Part shown: piece by piece, positions 1-11,315 of the stretch
Position numbering within the stretch: position 1 is the first letter of the stretch
How the letters are laid out: each line of letters begins with the position of its first letter
Assembly (NCBI GenBank): GCA_033297075.1
Contig: MU858051.1
Coordinates: forward strand, 647,186 to 711,185
DNA length: 64,000 nt
Direction of reading: 5' to 3'
Source of the DNA: Rhypophila decipiens
Taxonomy: Eukaryota; Ascomycota; Sordariomycetes; Sordariales; Naviculisporaceae
The notes under the pieces: generated by a model
What the model saw: the letters and a program-made list of their open reading frames with translations, nothing else
Databases searched by the model: none
What the model was told of the DNA's origin: nothing
Translations under genes and position numbers: made by a program

Positions 1-501
1 GCATACCTTGGTATTGGGCTTCACCAGACCTTCCAGTTCACTAATATCCGGGATGTACCCATTTTCTTCCTTCAACTTCCAGAGCGAAACTTCTGCCCCG
101 AGGCTCTTGGGCACATCATAGAGCTGCTGATAGGTTGGGTAGACACAGATCACATGGTCTCCGGGTCCGATGAGCGTATAGATGAGGAGGAAGTTGGCCG
201 AGATGGCGCCCTGGGTGATGATCACATTCTCGGGAGGAAAGGACCTTGTTTCTGTGAGAGATGCCCCACGGTCTAGTAACGAGGCAACGCGCTCACGCAG
301 GGCTTTGGATCCGGGTATGGCTCCGTAGGTGAGTTTCTTGGACGTGTCCAGAGGCCCGGGGGCCGTTTTGTCCCGGGACAGGTCTACCAGCTCATCGATG
401 GACACGGAGGCTGCGCAGGTTTCGGCGATATTGATCACACCTGGTGTTACCTCGTAGCGGTCCATCCATTGCTCTACTTCGAAGGGTTCGATCTTGACCA
501 T
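1..501 (-). CDS. PLP-dependent class I/II aminotransferase, 5' part (runs off window start)
   Basis: The reading frame starts at the ATG at 499-501 and stays open to the window edge (about 165 residues). The N-terminal half shows family hallmarks: a Y-G-A-I-P-G-S segment near residue 70, followed by a V-I-I-T-Q-G-A-I-S-A-N segment and G-P-G-D-H-V-I-C-V-Y-P-T-Y, the usual order in fold-type I aminotransferases. It resembles the fungal branch annotated as capreomycidine-synthase-like or 'aminotransferase class I and II'; the substrate cannot be read. The coding exon probably ends at 7, because AAG is followed by GTATGC, a good fungal donor, just where the conserved N-N-P-x-N-P-T-G segment is expected next. 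The PLP lysine lies outside the window. It is divergent from the ABC transporter, with a TATATAA-rich stretch at 588-620. Confidence 0.8.
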   Translation of the reverse strand, partial: MVKIEPFEVEQWMDRYEVTPGVINIAETCAASVSIDELVDLSRDKTAPGPLDTSKKLTYGAIPGSKALRERVASLLDRGASLTETRSFPPENVIITQGAISANFLLIYTLIGPGDHVICVYPTYQQLYDVPKSLGAEVSLWKLKEENGYIPDISELEGLVKPNTKVC

Positions 502-1652
502 TTTGGCGGTTATATCTCTCTGTGTTTTTGAAGATGATATGATTAGCTGAAAAAGTTGTATTGCGTAGGTTCTCCTTGTAGTAGATGATATATAATCGCT
601 ATTTATATACGGGAGGAATGATAAGCAGTAGTCTATGGAGTCTCGCTAGCATGTCTCTCGAAAGGCGCAATGAGGAGTTCGTTGATTGACATCCTCGATT
701 GTCATGTCCGAAATGGGCAACATTGTTCGTGAACTTAGATGACATGGGAGATATGCCCGCCGGATGAAATACATAACTCTTTCATCTCTCATCTTAGATA
801 ACAAGTCTGCATCTCGGGATTGAAGCACGCCGAGTGTTGAGCTCCTCTTGGCTGCTTCCTTCATTGATCCCGTGTTGTTACCTCAGTGATGTCCAACTCC
901 ACTCACAGCCCCCAAACTTTGAGGGGAAGTCGCCTGGACGCAACCACATGATAGCGATTGGAGAAATAACACACAGTGCGGCTCCGATCGGGAAAGCCAT
1001 TTGTTACGCAATACGTAATGCTGTGCACTGTATCCGTACACGTCCTTTACACCGGTTACCTGGTAAAGGTAGCCGAACCAATGAACGTTGGAGAATGACC
1101 GCACGATCAGGCAGTTTGAATCCTCGGTCCCAGGGGCCGATACAGCGACACAGCTGCTCCACAACAGAGCATCATCGTCACCGTGGAGCGGAGACAACAG
1201 CTGGACCTGCGGCCGTTGAGGTTTCTTCCATCTTGCATCATCGCTCTCCCCAGGACTGCGTTTCAACCCGGAACGATAAACTTCTGACCATTTAGATCCA
1301 TTGATCTTTAACCCGTACACATTCTAGTAGCATTGTTGTTCATTCTGCAGTCGACTGTGGCGTTTGAGATTCGTGTCCCACGCCAGCGGCGACCTAGGTC
1401 CAGGCCTCTATCGCTATCGGTTACGTACCATACATGCGGATAATTGGAGCTCTCCAATCCCGCACCCAAGCCGATTCACTACCAAGATCGTTGCGCCACC
1501 AACTGCCTGCCTGTGCCTTGTTCCAAGTCGCCGATCCCATCAAGCTAGACCATCAACACCATCCAGGAACCGTTAACCGTCGATTGTAACTCATCCTCAA
1601 AGACGACAGCTACCATCAAATAACCGACGTCGACCTGGTCTACCCAGCGACC
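502..1652. other. Intergenic region, divergent promoters
   Basis: Spacer between the divergently transcribed aminotransferase and ABC transporter. TATA-like AT-rich sequence lies at 585-615 on the aminotransferase side. Overlapping open frames at 834-1320 occur on both strands but have no recognisable family or splice logic, so I see no gene here. Confidence 0.6.
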
Positions 1653-4600
1653 ATGGTATTAACGACAATACCCCGCGCGCTGGCCGTGGCCGCCTTGTCC
1701 TTGTCCTGTGCCGCATCAGCATACAGAAACTCGTCTTCTGTTGAGCTGTTAAAATCACAACGAGATCTGTTTGGCGATCGTCCTGATAAATGTCCTCCAT
1801 GGTATGTTGATATCCGTCAACGCCCCCGTCACTCGTCGCAGCTCACAACCAGGTTCGCTAACCTTCATGACCCTCGTTCAGCTTCAACTGCAACGTCGAC
1901 CCATGGAAATGCAGCCAGTACGGAGAATGCAACAAGTTCACTGGAAAATGCATATGTCCTGCTGGCTTTGGTGGCGATGACTGTCTAGAACCATGTACGG
2001 AGCTTCTGCCACTCACTCGTGCCAAACCCATGTTCCGTGATGATTGACCATCTCTCAACAGTGTGCGGTTCGCTGGCCGACGGCGACAATCGACCGATTC
2101 GAGAAGGAAAAGAGTGCGAATGCAAAGAAGGATGGAAGGGCATAAACTGCAATGTATGCACCGACGACAGGGCATGCGATGCCCTCATGGAGACGGGTGA
2201 CGGCGGAGTATGCTATACCGGCGGCGAAATGGTCAAGCAAAACTACCAGATGTGTGAGGTCACCAACAGGGCGATTCGTGACATGCTCGAGACAAAGGTC
2301 CCCCAGGTGACCTTTACATGCGAGAAACAGACTGGCGAATGCTCATTTCAGTGTAAGCTCCAAACTCGCTGTCCATGTCATGATCTGGTTCAACTAACAA
2401 CGTCAAGTCTGGGTTGACCAGCGCGAATCTTTCATGTGCCACCTCGAAGAGTGCCAGTCCAGCGCCGACTACGATCCTTCCTCAAACAAGAACTCGACCT
2501 CGTACAAGTGCGACAAAGTTGAATGCGAGTGTGTGCCGGATCGAATGCTATGCGGAGAAGAAGGCTCAATCGATCTTACCGAATTCTTCATCTACGAGAT
2601 TGTTGGTCCCGCCACTTTCGAGTGTACCCAGCTGCCGGGACAAGGAAAGAAATGCGCCTTCAAGGAACCCGGCCTGGACAACATGGTCAACAATGTCTTT
2701 GGCGACGCCAGCATTCTCCTCACCTGTGATGCTGGCGAGTGTCTGTACCATACCGAAGTGCCTGGATACGCACCACACGTGCCCAAGATCAACACGCCCC
2801 TCATTGCTGGAGCCATTGCGGCCTGTGGTCTCTTCCTTGCTGCCGCCATTTCTGGGACCTGGTATTTGTCCAGAAGGAAATTCAGATATGGCGCAATCAG
2901 TCTGGACGACTCGGACGATGAGGCCATTAAGCTCATGGCCGATCATAAACCTGCGTCGCTTTACTTTGAGAACGTATGCTATGACCTGAATGGGAAGCAG
3001 ATCTTGACCAACCTGCAAGGCATGGCACGCCCAGGAGAAGTCACGGCTATCATGGGAGCCTCCGGAGCTGGAAAGACGACCTTTTTGGATATCTTGGCTC
3101 GCAAGAATAAGCGAGGTCGGGTCACAGGAGACTTCTATGTGAATGGCGAAAAGGTGGACGACGTTGCGTACAAGAATGCTGTTGGATTCGTTGACCAGGA
3201 AGACACCATGCTGCCCACTTTGACGGTTCACGAAACAATTCTTACGAGCGCCCTGCTCCGACTTCCTAGGGACATGGGACGGGCAGCCAAGGAACAGAGA
3301 GTTATCGAGGTTGAGAAGCAGCTTGGCATCCACCATATCCGTGACTCGTTGATTGGATCTGAAGAGGGTAAAGGACGCGGTATTTCCGGAGGAGAGAAGC
3401 GTCGGGTCGGTATTGCCTGCGAGTTGGTCACCAGTCCATCGATCCTTTTCCTCGACGAGCCGACCAGCGGTCTCGACGCGTACAATGCTTACAACGTCAT
3501 TGAGTGCCTTGTAACTCTGGCTAAGACGTACAAGCGAACGGTCATCTTCACAATCCACCAGCCGAGATCCAATATTGTCGCCCTCTTCGATCGCCTGATT
3601 CTTCTTGCCCAGGGCAAGACTGTGTACTCGGGTCCTCTTCATCAGTGCCAGGACTATTTCGATCACATTGGATATAGCTGCCCTCCTGGATTCAACATCG
3701 CCGATTATCTAGTCGACTTGACAATGCATGCCGGCTCCATGACATCTTTCGACGACGGAACGGTCTCGGTTGATGCATCGAGCCTTGGTCCGAGCAGTAC
3801 GAGGGCTGTGAAATCGATCGCCAGCGTTTCGGGCAGCGTCGGCGACGACAGCCTCGTCGAATCCTCTTCATCACGTCCGAGAGGCATGCGCCGAGACTCG
3901 ATCAGACGTCGGCAGGAACGTGAGCTGTTTACCAGACGCAGGAACACTGTAGACACTGCCGCCTCGTCTGACGCCGGAGATGAGATTGGGGCCTATAAGC
4001 TCCGGAAACAAGCACCAGGGACTGCACCACCTGTCACCGAAGATCTCGATGACCTACCTCCACCCGCTTACCCTGCCAGCGATCTTGACGAATTGGTTCG
4101 TTCATTCGCCGACTCTGACATCGCTACCAGCATCCATGACGAAATCCAGCAAGCTGTTACCGCAGCCACGACCGTGAACGGCCAAAACTCCAACGGCTAC
4201 ACACCCGAGGGCCCAAATATCAACCTGGGAACAATGGGCAAGGGTTACGCCCGTGTTGGATACACGCGGCAGTTCATCATTCTCTCCCAGCGCACATGGA
4301 GGAACCTCTACCGCAATCCCATGTTGATGCTTACCCACTACGCCATCGCCATTCTCCTCGCAGTCTTTGCCGGCTACTTGTTCTATGGCATGACGCTTGA
4401 CATTGCCGGCTTCCAAAACAGACTCGGTCTTTTCTTCTTCATCCTCGCCCTGTTTGGTTTCTCCACCTTGACGAGCTTGGGCGTCTTTTCTCAGGAAAGA
4501 CTCTTGTTCGTCCGCGAGCGAGCGAACGGATACTACTCACCCATCACCTATTTTGCCGCCAAGGTTATTTTCGATATCGTTCCGCTCCGTATCATCCCGC

Positions 4601-5091
4601 CTATCCTGCTAGGCGCCATCGTCTACCCCATGACAGGCCTTGTGGCCGAGCCATCCAAGTTCTTTGTCTTTATCCTGGTCCTGGTCCTCTTCAACCTGGC
4701 CGCGGCAGCCATCTGCTTGTTTATCGGCATTGTGTGCAAGGACCACGGCGTGGCTAACCTGATTGGCAGCTTGGTGATGCTCTTCAGCTTGTTGTTTGCC
4801 GGTCTGCTGCTCAACCACAATGCCATCCCAGCTGGGGCGCTCTGGCTGCAGTGGCTGTCCATCTTCCATTATGGATTCGAGGCCCTGATTGTAAATGAGG
4901 TCACGCAGTTGACCTTGGTGGATCGGAAGCATGGCATCGATATCACGGTTCCTGGGGCTGCTATCTTGAGTGCCTTTGGGTTTGATAACATGGCCATGTG
5001 GTGGGATATTGTCAATCTCGGCATTTTCGGGGTGTCGTTTATTATCCTTGCGTATGGAGCTATGCATATCCTGCTTGTTGAGAAGAGGTGA
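1653..5091 (+). CDS. ADP1-like ABCG (WHITE/half-size) ABC transporter with cysteine-rich ectodomain
   Basis: Four exons: 1653-1801, 1882-1994, 2062-2352, 2408-5091, giving 1078 residues in one frame. A signal peptide is followed by EGF-like cysteine motifs ([12 protein letters not shown]; later [12 protein letters not shown]) and more cysteines. One membrane segment comes near residues 315-338, then a cytosolic ATPase domain with Walker A GASGAGKT at about 401-408, signature ISGGEKRR, Walker [17 protein letters not shown] and an H-loop Q-P-R context. A Ser/Arg-rich linker leads to about six C-terminal membrane spans ([12 protein letters not shown] motif). This order is that of yeast Adp1 and its filamentous orthologues, whose length is close to this. 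The substrate is not established for the family. The splice joins restore the family-like C-P-P-C-F-N-C and L-C-G-S-L-A-D-G stretches, which supports them. Confidence 0.92.
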
Positions 5092-5932
5092 GGTGATTTA
5101 GTTGGGTTGGAAATGGGGTTTCAGGGTTTGTTTGAATGGCACTTGAGGCCGTTTATTATTGGTAAACTTATATGTTATTATGCATTGTTTTCCTTTGGTC
5201 TGGTATGGAGTTCAAGGCGAAGGATTTTTCATCTGTCTCGCTGTTTGTCTGTCAGGGAAGGAGAAAGACTGAGCTGAGGTTCTAGTCGGGGTATGGGTCA
5301 GCCGAGGATGAGGAAGCGTTAAGTGGGAACAAACTTGGGTTAGAAACGTATTTTCTTTTCTCTCTTGTTTGTATACTACCATAGCATCATAAACGTATTT
5401 CCTTTGTTTGTTTGTGCTACTACGGTATTGCTTTTCTTTCCTTTGGTGTCAGGCATATAGGTACCTTGGGCATTAACAATCGGGAGGGTGGTTAGGTAGG
5501 TATTCTTCCCTAGTTTCAAATATAAATCTGGACATTCACACACATGGCGTATAGATGCAAGACTTGACTTTATTATCTCTTTGTCTTGCATGTTTCGAGT
5601 GTTTTGTACAGTACATTTGGTTTTGCAGATCTTACAAGGCACGCTGCGTCGCTCAGTTACGTGATGGTGTCAGTAAAGAAAACGAAAATGCTTTATAAAA
5701 TTACAAAGGCTTCTTCTCCTGGCCCTTTTAAATACATGGCCCATATAGACTCTTACACATGTACATTCCATACAGAAATGACAATCCGGGTACGCTTGGT
5801 AGTGGCTGTCTAAATGGGAGGGCCTTCTACCATTTCCCTTTCCCGGGTCTTCTACTTGTCATATCCCAGTCCTCGTCCCAGTCTCACTCAGCTGTTCATT
5901 TACAGGCTGAATCCGACACCCGTTGCCCTTCC
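5092..5932. other. 3' flanking region between convergent genes
   Basis: Gap between the stops of the convergent ABC transporter and mitoribosomal genes. It is T-rich after 5092 and A-rich before 5932, as expected for two 3' UTRs. Short open frames here have no coding character; I see no gene. Confidence 0.6.
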
Positions 5933-6874
5933 TTACAACTTGCCACCAGTCAACGCCTCAGCAACAGCCTTCTGCCTCAACACCGTCCTGTTGGAATCCT
6001 TCCTTCTGATATCAGCAACATTGTAGTGGACATTGGCAGCCTCCGCGGCGAGGGTAGGCGGCTCGCCGTGCAGGTTCCAGATGCTCTCGGCGGCTTCCCG
6101 CTGGTTCTCGCCAAAGACGGAATGGATCCTCGCCTCGAGCTCGTCCTCGTCGACGATGAATTTCCCCGCGGCCATGTACATCTGACAGAGCGCGTCTCTG
6201 CGGGCGTCGGCCTTGACGGCTTGCTTGGCATCGTGGGCGAGTTTGGCCTTTTCTGCGTCTTCGAAGCGGTTCGGGTCGAGGGGCACTTCTGTGACTAGCA
6301 CGTGGGCGCCGATGGATGAGCTGGTCAGGACTTCGTCTGGACGCTCGGGGCGCGAGGCGGCGGCTTGGTTGTTTCTTGCGCGGGTGAAGGAGCGCCTGCG
6401 CTCTTCTTTGTCGTGGGTTCTTTTTCGGTCCCAGAGGCCTTGGAGACCTTCGGTGAGGGCTTTGCGACGGGTCTCGGCGAGCTCCCAGCGCCGGGCCTCG
6501 TGGTCGTTGCGCGGGCGCTTGCCTGCTACTTGGCGGGCGGTTTTCGGCTTGATGGTCGAAACGTAGGCGGGGGAAACTCGCCGGGGTCTGTTGCCGTCGC
6601 GCGAGGTGAAGACTTGTCGTGGGACCGGGACGTGGCCGCGGATTGGGGGCAGTCTGGGCTCGGAGGACTGTGGTGGCTCGTGAAGCTTGATGTAGTTTGG
6701 TGACTCGGGAGGCACGGGGACTGGGCCGGAGCTGCTAGAAGTTTCTTGGGTTGCGGTTGAGGTGCTATACCGGGAGATGAGGCTTGTTGCTGGTGATGCT
6801 GTTGCGCGCCATGTTGACGGAGTGGCTGCCCTAAGGGCGGCTTGCACGCCGGCTATCGCTGGCCTGGGAGGCAT
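5933..6874 (-). CDS. Mitochondrial small-subunit ribosomal protein, mS26/Pet123-like
   Basis: Single exon, 313 residues, start chosen at the ATG 6872-6874. The frame is open upstream, but that part reads as 5' UTR, and M-P-P-R-P starts a classic mitochondrial presequence (Arg/Ala/Ser-rich, few acidic residues over the first 45). The middle carries R-R-V-S-P-A-Y-V-S-T and K-P-K-T-A-R-Q-V-A-G-K-R-P-R-N-D-H-E-A-R-R-W-E, then a long charged helix rich in Arg, Lys and Glu, and a C-terminal acidic/helical part. This looks like the fungal mS26 (yeast PET123) family of the 37S subunit, a helical rRNA-binding protein; I rely on pattern memory, so the exact family is less sure than its mitoribosomal nature. 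It is divergent from NOG2, so two ribosome-related genes share one promoter region. Confidence 0.65.
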   Translation of the reverse strand: MPPRPAIAGVQAALRAATPSTWRATASPATSLISRYSTSTATQETSSSSGPVPVPPESPNYIKLHEPPQSSEPRLPPIRGHVPVPRQVFTSRDGNRPRRVSPAYVSTIKPKTARQVAGKRPRNDHEARRWELAETRRKALTEGLQGLWDRKRTHDKEERRRSFTRARNNQAAASRPERPDEVLTSSSIGAHVLVTEVPLDPNRFEDAEKAKLAHDAKQAVKADARRDALCQMYMAAGKFIVDEDELEARIHSVFGENQREAAESIWNLHGEPPTLAAEAANVHYNVADIRRKDSNRTVLRQKAVAEALTGGKL

Positions 6875-7382
6875 TGTGATCGTGGATTGTTTGCAGATTC
6901 TGTATCCCCTTATGCTGCTTGAAGGGGACAAGAAAGCTGAAAACTTGGAATTCGGGCTGTTGGGATGGGGAAAGAATGGACCACGACGTCGCTGGACTTG
7001 ATGGTCCGGATTGGAGATTGGGAAATTCTGCAAGCTCGGACCAGTCTCGTCTCCAGGAGCCAATCGCGCTAAGCTGAGTTCGGCATGGCGGGCCAGCCGC
7101 TGTCGCTGAATGTGCCTCTGTTCACCGCCAAAATTTCTCAGATGCGATTTTGCATGCCCCACCTCGCCGCCAAAAAACTTCATTTCCCGACCTCCTTCAA
7201 AAGAGTCCTTGTTCCTCCTCTACACCACCATTTCCCCCTTTTCTCTCCTCGTACACTCTGTGTACCAACACAGAACGTCGCCAACATATTGAAGAAGCAA
7301 GATCGTTGACTGCTTCTCGCGGGCGAGTTTTTCTCTTCTCTCCTTTCTTTAATTCCATTTTTGTTGGGGACAATCCGTCAAG
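6875..7382. promoter_or_regulatory. Shared promoter between mS26-like and NOG2 genes
   Basis: 508 bp separates two divergent starts. The NOG2-proximal part (7180-7382) is strongly pyrimidine-rich (CCTCC/TTTCTC runs), a common fungal core-promoter feature. No clear TATA box. An A/T-rich CAAAATTT block near 7128 loosely resembles a ribosome-biogenesis RRPE site, but the match is imperfect. Confidence 0.4.
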
Positions 7383-9691
7383 ATGGGTACCGGTAAGACC
7401 TCTCAACGCCATTGAAACCTTATTTCGTTCTCGTTGACTGACTTTTTCCCAGGAAAGAAGGAAAGGAGCCGCATCGCCCGGCAGGGAAAGGTAACTGGCG
7501 ATCCCAAGGTCAAAGGCGAAAACTTCTACCGATCGGCCAAGAAGATCAAGACCCTCAATATCTTGAAGGAAGGCAGGGCAATCCACAACAAGGAGGGCAA
7601 GGTGGTCAAGGCCGCTTCGTACCAGAGCAAGGAAGTCCCCAAGGCTGTCGTCGAACCGAACCGGAAATGGTTCAACAATACCAGAGTCATCGCCCAGGAC
7701 ACCCTGAAGGCTTTCCGGGATGCCATGGAGGAGAAGAAGAACGACCCATACACTGTTCTTCTCAAGTCAAACAAACTGCCTATGAGCTTGATTCGAGACG
7801 GCGCTCCGGATACACAGGACGGACCCCTCAAGAAGCACAAGGCCAAGATGGCCATCGAGGCCGAGCCATTCGCCTTGACCTACGGCCCCAAGGCACAGAG
7901 GAAAAAGCCCAAGATTGACTTTACCACCATCGACGATCTTGCCGCCAACACAGACACTGATCTCGATGCCTACCATGCCCGGATGGAGCAGAAGAAGTTG
8001 CTCGCCGGACTCGCCGCGCCAGTCGCCGGTGAAGGAGATGCTGTCGAGGCGGAACCCGACTTCAGCATCTCTACGGCCAAAGAAGCCATTTTCTTCAAGG
8101 GTCAATCAAAACGTATCTGGAACGAGCTTTACAAGGTGCTCGACTCCTCAGACGTTGTTCTCCATGTTTTGGATGCCCGCGATCCCGAGGGAACGAGGTG
8201 TCGTCACGTCGAGAAGTACCTCGCTACCGAGGCACCACATAAGCACTTGGTGTTTGTGCTCAACAAGATCGACCTTGTTCCGAGCAAGACAGCTGTAAGT
8301 TTTATTCACCTTTTCCTCACATTCCCCCAACAACACTCCCTGCAATCCAGGGCCCCAGAGCTTTTGTCAGGACGCCATCCCGCAATTCATCTTGTTTTGC
8401 ACCACACTGTGGAAGGGGTCTGTTACAGCGCTGGAAGATCGATATCCACCTCCTACCGTCCTTGGTCTGGTCATCAGACTGGGGACTGAGGCTCGCCGTT
8501 TTGGAGGGCCTCACGGGATACCGGACGTGTCTCTGAATAGAGTTGAAGACCACTACTATCCGTCAAGGGTAGCTCGTGGCGGTCTTCTTAGTATTGATTC
8601 ATACATTTCCCCAACTTTAACTTGAAGCAATCTGCTTATATTGTGCCAAATGCTAACTGGTGCAGGCTGCCTGGATTCGTTCCCTATCCAAAGACCACCC
8701 GACATTGGCTATGAGAGCTTCGATGAGGAATCCGTTCGGCCGTGGATCCCTGATCGACCTCCTGCGCCAGTTCCAGATTCTTCACAAGGACCGGAAACAG
8801 GTCAGTGTGGGTCTTATTGGCTACCCTAATGTTGGCAAGTCATCTGTCATCAACGCGCTCCGTGGCAAACATGTCGCCAATGTCGCTCCCATTCCTGGTG
8901 AGACCAAGGTCTGGCAATACATCACCCTCACCAAGCGCATCTACCTCATCGATGCCCCCGGTATCGTACCTCCCAATCACAGAGACACTCCCAAGGACCT
9001 TCTCCTACGAGGTGTTGTCAGAGTGGAGAATGTGGACAACCCGGAACAATACATCCACTACGTATTAGAAAAGGTCAAGTTGCATCACATGGAGAGAACG
9101 TACCAGCTCAAGGGTTGGAAAAATCACATTGAGTTCCTTGAACTGCTTGCCCGGAAGGGAGGCAGGTTATTAAAGGGCGGCGAGCCGGATGTCGATGGCG
9201 TTGCCAAGATGGTCTTGAACGATTTCATGCGCGGCAAGATTCCTTGGTTCACACCTGCGCCAGCCATGGACGGAACCGAGCCGGATGCCATGGAGGGACG
9301 CGAAGGTCGCCTCGGTGAAATGAGGAAACGTAAACGCGAGGAGGGCGCTTCAGAGGCGGGTGAAGCGCCAACTACCGTGGGAGATGAGAGCAACGTGGCC
9401 GAAGATGATGAAGAAAACTTTGCCGGCTTCTCCAGTGATAGCGACTCTGAGGCGGGAGACGAAGCCGAGGCGGAAGTCGGGGAAGACAAAGAGACCAGCA
9501 AGGCTGAAGATATGATTCCCCTCGATGACTCGAGCGACGAGGAGGCCGAAGAAGGCGACTCCTCTGAGAATGATGATGGGGACGAAGGCGCCGAACTCGA
9601 CGATGTCTCAGATATAGAAGGCGCAAGTGACGTTGCAGACTCTGAGGACGAAGCTGCGCCGCAGCCGAGGAAGAAAAGGAGGGCGAAATAG
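7383..9691 (+). CDS. NOG2: Nucleolar GTP-binding protein 2 (60S ribosome assembly GTPase)
   Basis: Three exons: 7383-7392, 7453-8294, 8666-9691; 625 residues. The start exon encodes only M-G-T-G. The N-terminal NGP1NT region (K-x-R-x-R-x-A-R-Q-G-K-V, N-R-K-W-F-N-N-T-R-V-I) is followed by a circularly permuted GTPase: the G4 motif NKID at about 274-277 precedes the P-loop G-Y-P-N-V-G-K-S-S at about 336-344 and DAPG at about 380. A long Asp/Glu-rich tail ends in K-K-R-R-A-K. Nog2/Nug2 acts on nucleoplasmic pre-60S particles, where it occupies the site later used for the export adaptor Nmd3. The length matches fungal orthologues. The second intron (8295-8665) is unusually long for this window and is listed separately. 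Confidence 0.95.
8295..8665 (+). other. Long second intron of NOG2 (371 nt)
   Basis: Starts GTAAGT and ends with branch site CTAAC plus TGCAG, so the boundaries are firm; the flanking protein reads straight through with no missing family residues. It is five to six times longer than the 55-80 nt introns seen elsewhere in the window. It contains a GGTCTG-gtcat-CAGACT hairpin and, further on, an AGACCA sequence followed about 50 nt later by ACA, separated by a CTATCC-gtcaa-GGGTAG hairpin. A hosted H/ACA-type snoRNA is possible but unproven. Confidence 0.6.
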
Positions 9692-10912
9692 AGGACGAAT
9701 GTTCTAGTCTAGCTGTCTGAATATGATACCACGAGGGTGGACACCTCTTGCAATGATACCATTGTTCCCAGATGCTACGTTGAACTGACACTGTATGCTA
9801 TGCTATTGGCCTGATGCCAGTTCCCGTTTGGATGGCCGCCGGGTAGGTTTGAGACAAGCTCATGTCAGGTTGAGTTGGCAGTACCTGTCATGTACCACGA
9901 CCTCGTGCCTGTTGGTCCCGAAGGAGTATCTCCGATTCCAAGCATCCCTGTGCTCCATGCTTTACTGGGATGAAGTTTGTTGCTGTGTCCGTTGTCTTCA
10001 GTTACCGTTACTCGTTGTTCGTCGCATGGCCCTTTACCCGTTGATTCCAGCGCCCTTCATGCCCGGATGTTCTATTTTCCGTTATTTTATTTAGACGCAG
10101 AGGACAGCATCTCTGCAGTGGTTTCCGCAATGACTCTTATTTTCGTTCTGCGTCAAACTTGAACCTCGCATCCAGTCTACCGGGTTCTCGGTCAGTGACG
10201 TGACCTGTCCGTTAATCTGGCACTCAGTGCTCGAGGTCTTTGTGCAAGCCAAACCATCATCTTGACCACCAGATGGGGCAAGATCTAGCGGTTCCTCGCC
10301 TCGAGTTTCCGTGTCGTGCGATAGAAGAAGCTGGTCTTTATAAGCAACCATCAACATACCTAGCTTGGGTAGTCACTCGGATATGTAAATAATATCAGTG
10401 GGATGCATGGGTGGCTGAATTGTATGTTATCAATCACCTTACCGGTCACCATGCTTGCTTCTTTATTTTTTATTATTCGCGAGCTTCGGATTTGTTCTTT
10501 TATCCAAGGTAGTCCATTCCCCCTGATGTATGGCCTGCTGGATATCAAGCCGGCTAACCGAAGGATGACCCAGGCATATTATACTCTCTGGGACCAAACT
10601 TTATTCTCACAGAACCGAGCTATTCCTCGGCTTCAGACCGCCCGGATGGTCATGTACAATGATCACGACAAATAAATACAGGAGACTGATAGGACATAAA
10701 CAACCACGAGGAGACTCCCATCTCATTCATTCTCAGCAGCACTCAGTCCACTCACTACTCATTCGCTCAACACGCCTCATCTCACGCCAAATCCTGGTAA
10801 TTGCAAACCTCGTTCATTTTCTGACTTGACAAGCATACATCAACAACTTCGATACACCACCACTCAACGAAAACATAAAACCGTCTACTCCAGCACCGTG
10901 TGTGGCCTCGAA
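9692..10912. other. Intergenic region
   Basis: Tandem-gene spacer holding the NOG2 3' end and the promoter of the small gene at 10913. Short open frames (for example 10403-10675) show no family and no splice context; I see nothing else. Confidence 0.5.
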
Positions 10913-11315
10913 ATGGACCACCCCGAAGACCACGACCTCCAATCCATCATCAAAACATGGATCTCCAAAGGCTGCAGCATATCCAAAACCGGCCACCCAA
11001 AGCGTGACAAGTCTCGGTCCGGCAACAAGATTTTTATCTCGGGCCAAAGCCTCGAAGCCATGTCTGAAAAGGATATCCACGAGCTGATGCGGTATTACAA
11101 GGGGAGATGGACCATTGCTGGGACGGTGAGTAGTATACATCTCAACCCCCTCCCTGCCTTATTACCCCTGAATAGTTGTTGTTCTTGTGTGATTAAATAC
11201 CTGTTAGTAAGAACAATAGGGCCAAGACCAGAATGGCAAGACTCAAGTCTGGCTTTACGATGTCGACCCAGATGACATGGTTGATATTGACTGGATGAAT
11301 CAACTCGCCAGATGA
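10913..11315 (+). CDS. Small hypothetical protein, 102 residues
   Basis: Two exons, 10913-11125 and 11220-11315, separated by a 94-nt intron (GTGAGT ... AATAG) in phase 0. The product starts M-D-H-P-E-D-H-D-L and ends W-M-N-Q-L-A-R. It is hydrophilic and soluble, with no signal peptide or membrane segment, and contains K-T-W-I-S-K-G and Y-Y-K-G-R-W-T-I-A-G-T motifs; exon 2 is acidic (D-V-D-P-D-D-M-V-D-I-D-W). The clean intron and the even composition across the join make it a real gene more likely than not. I do not recognise the family. Confidence 0.6.

Noticed and set aside
834..1320. Overlapping 145-153-codon frames on both strands
   Set aside because: They overlap antisense, show no family motif, and lie in the divergent promoter between two well-defined genes.
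2566..3666. 366-codon minus-strand frame
   Set aside because: Mirror of the ABC transporter exon, whose ATPase motifs on the plus strand are unambiguous.
8295..8665. Additional NOG2 exon within the long intron
   Set aside because: The flanking exons join without a gap in the conserved protein, and the inner frames are not family-like.
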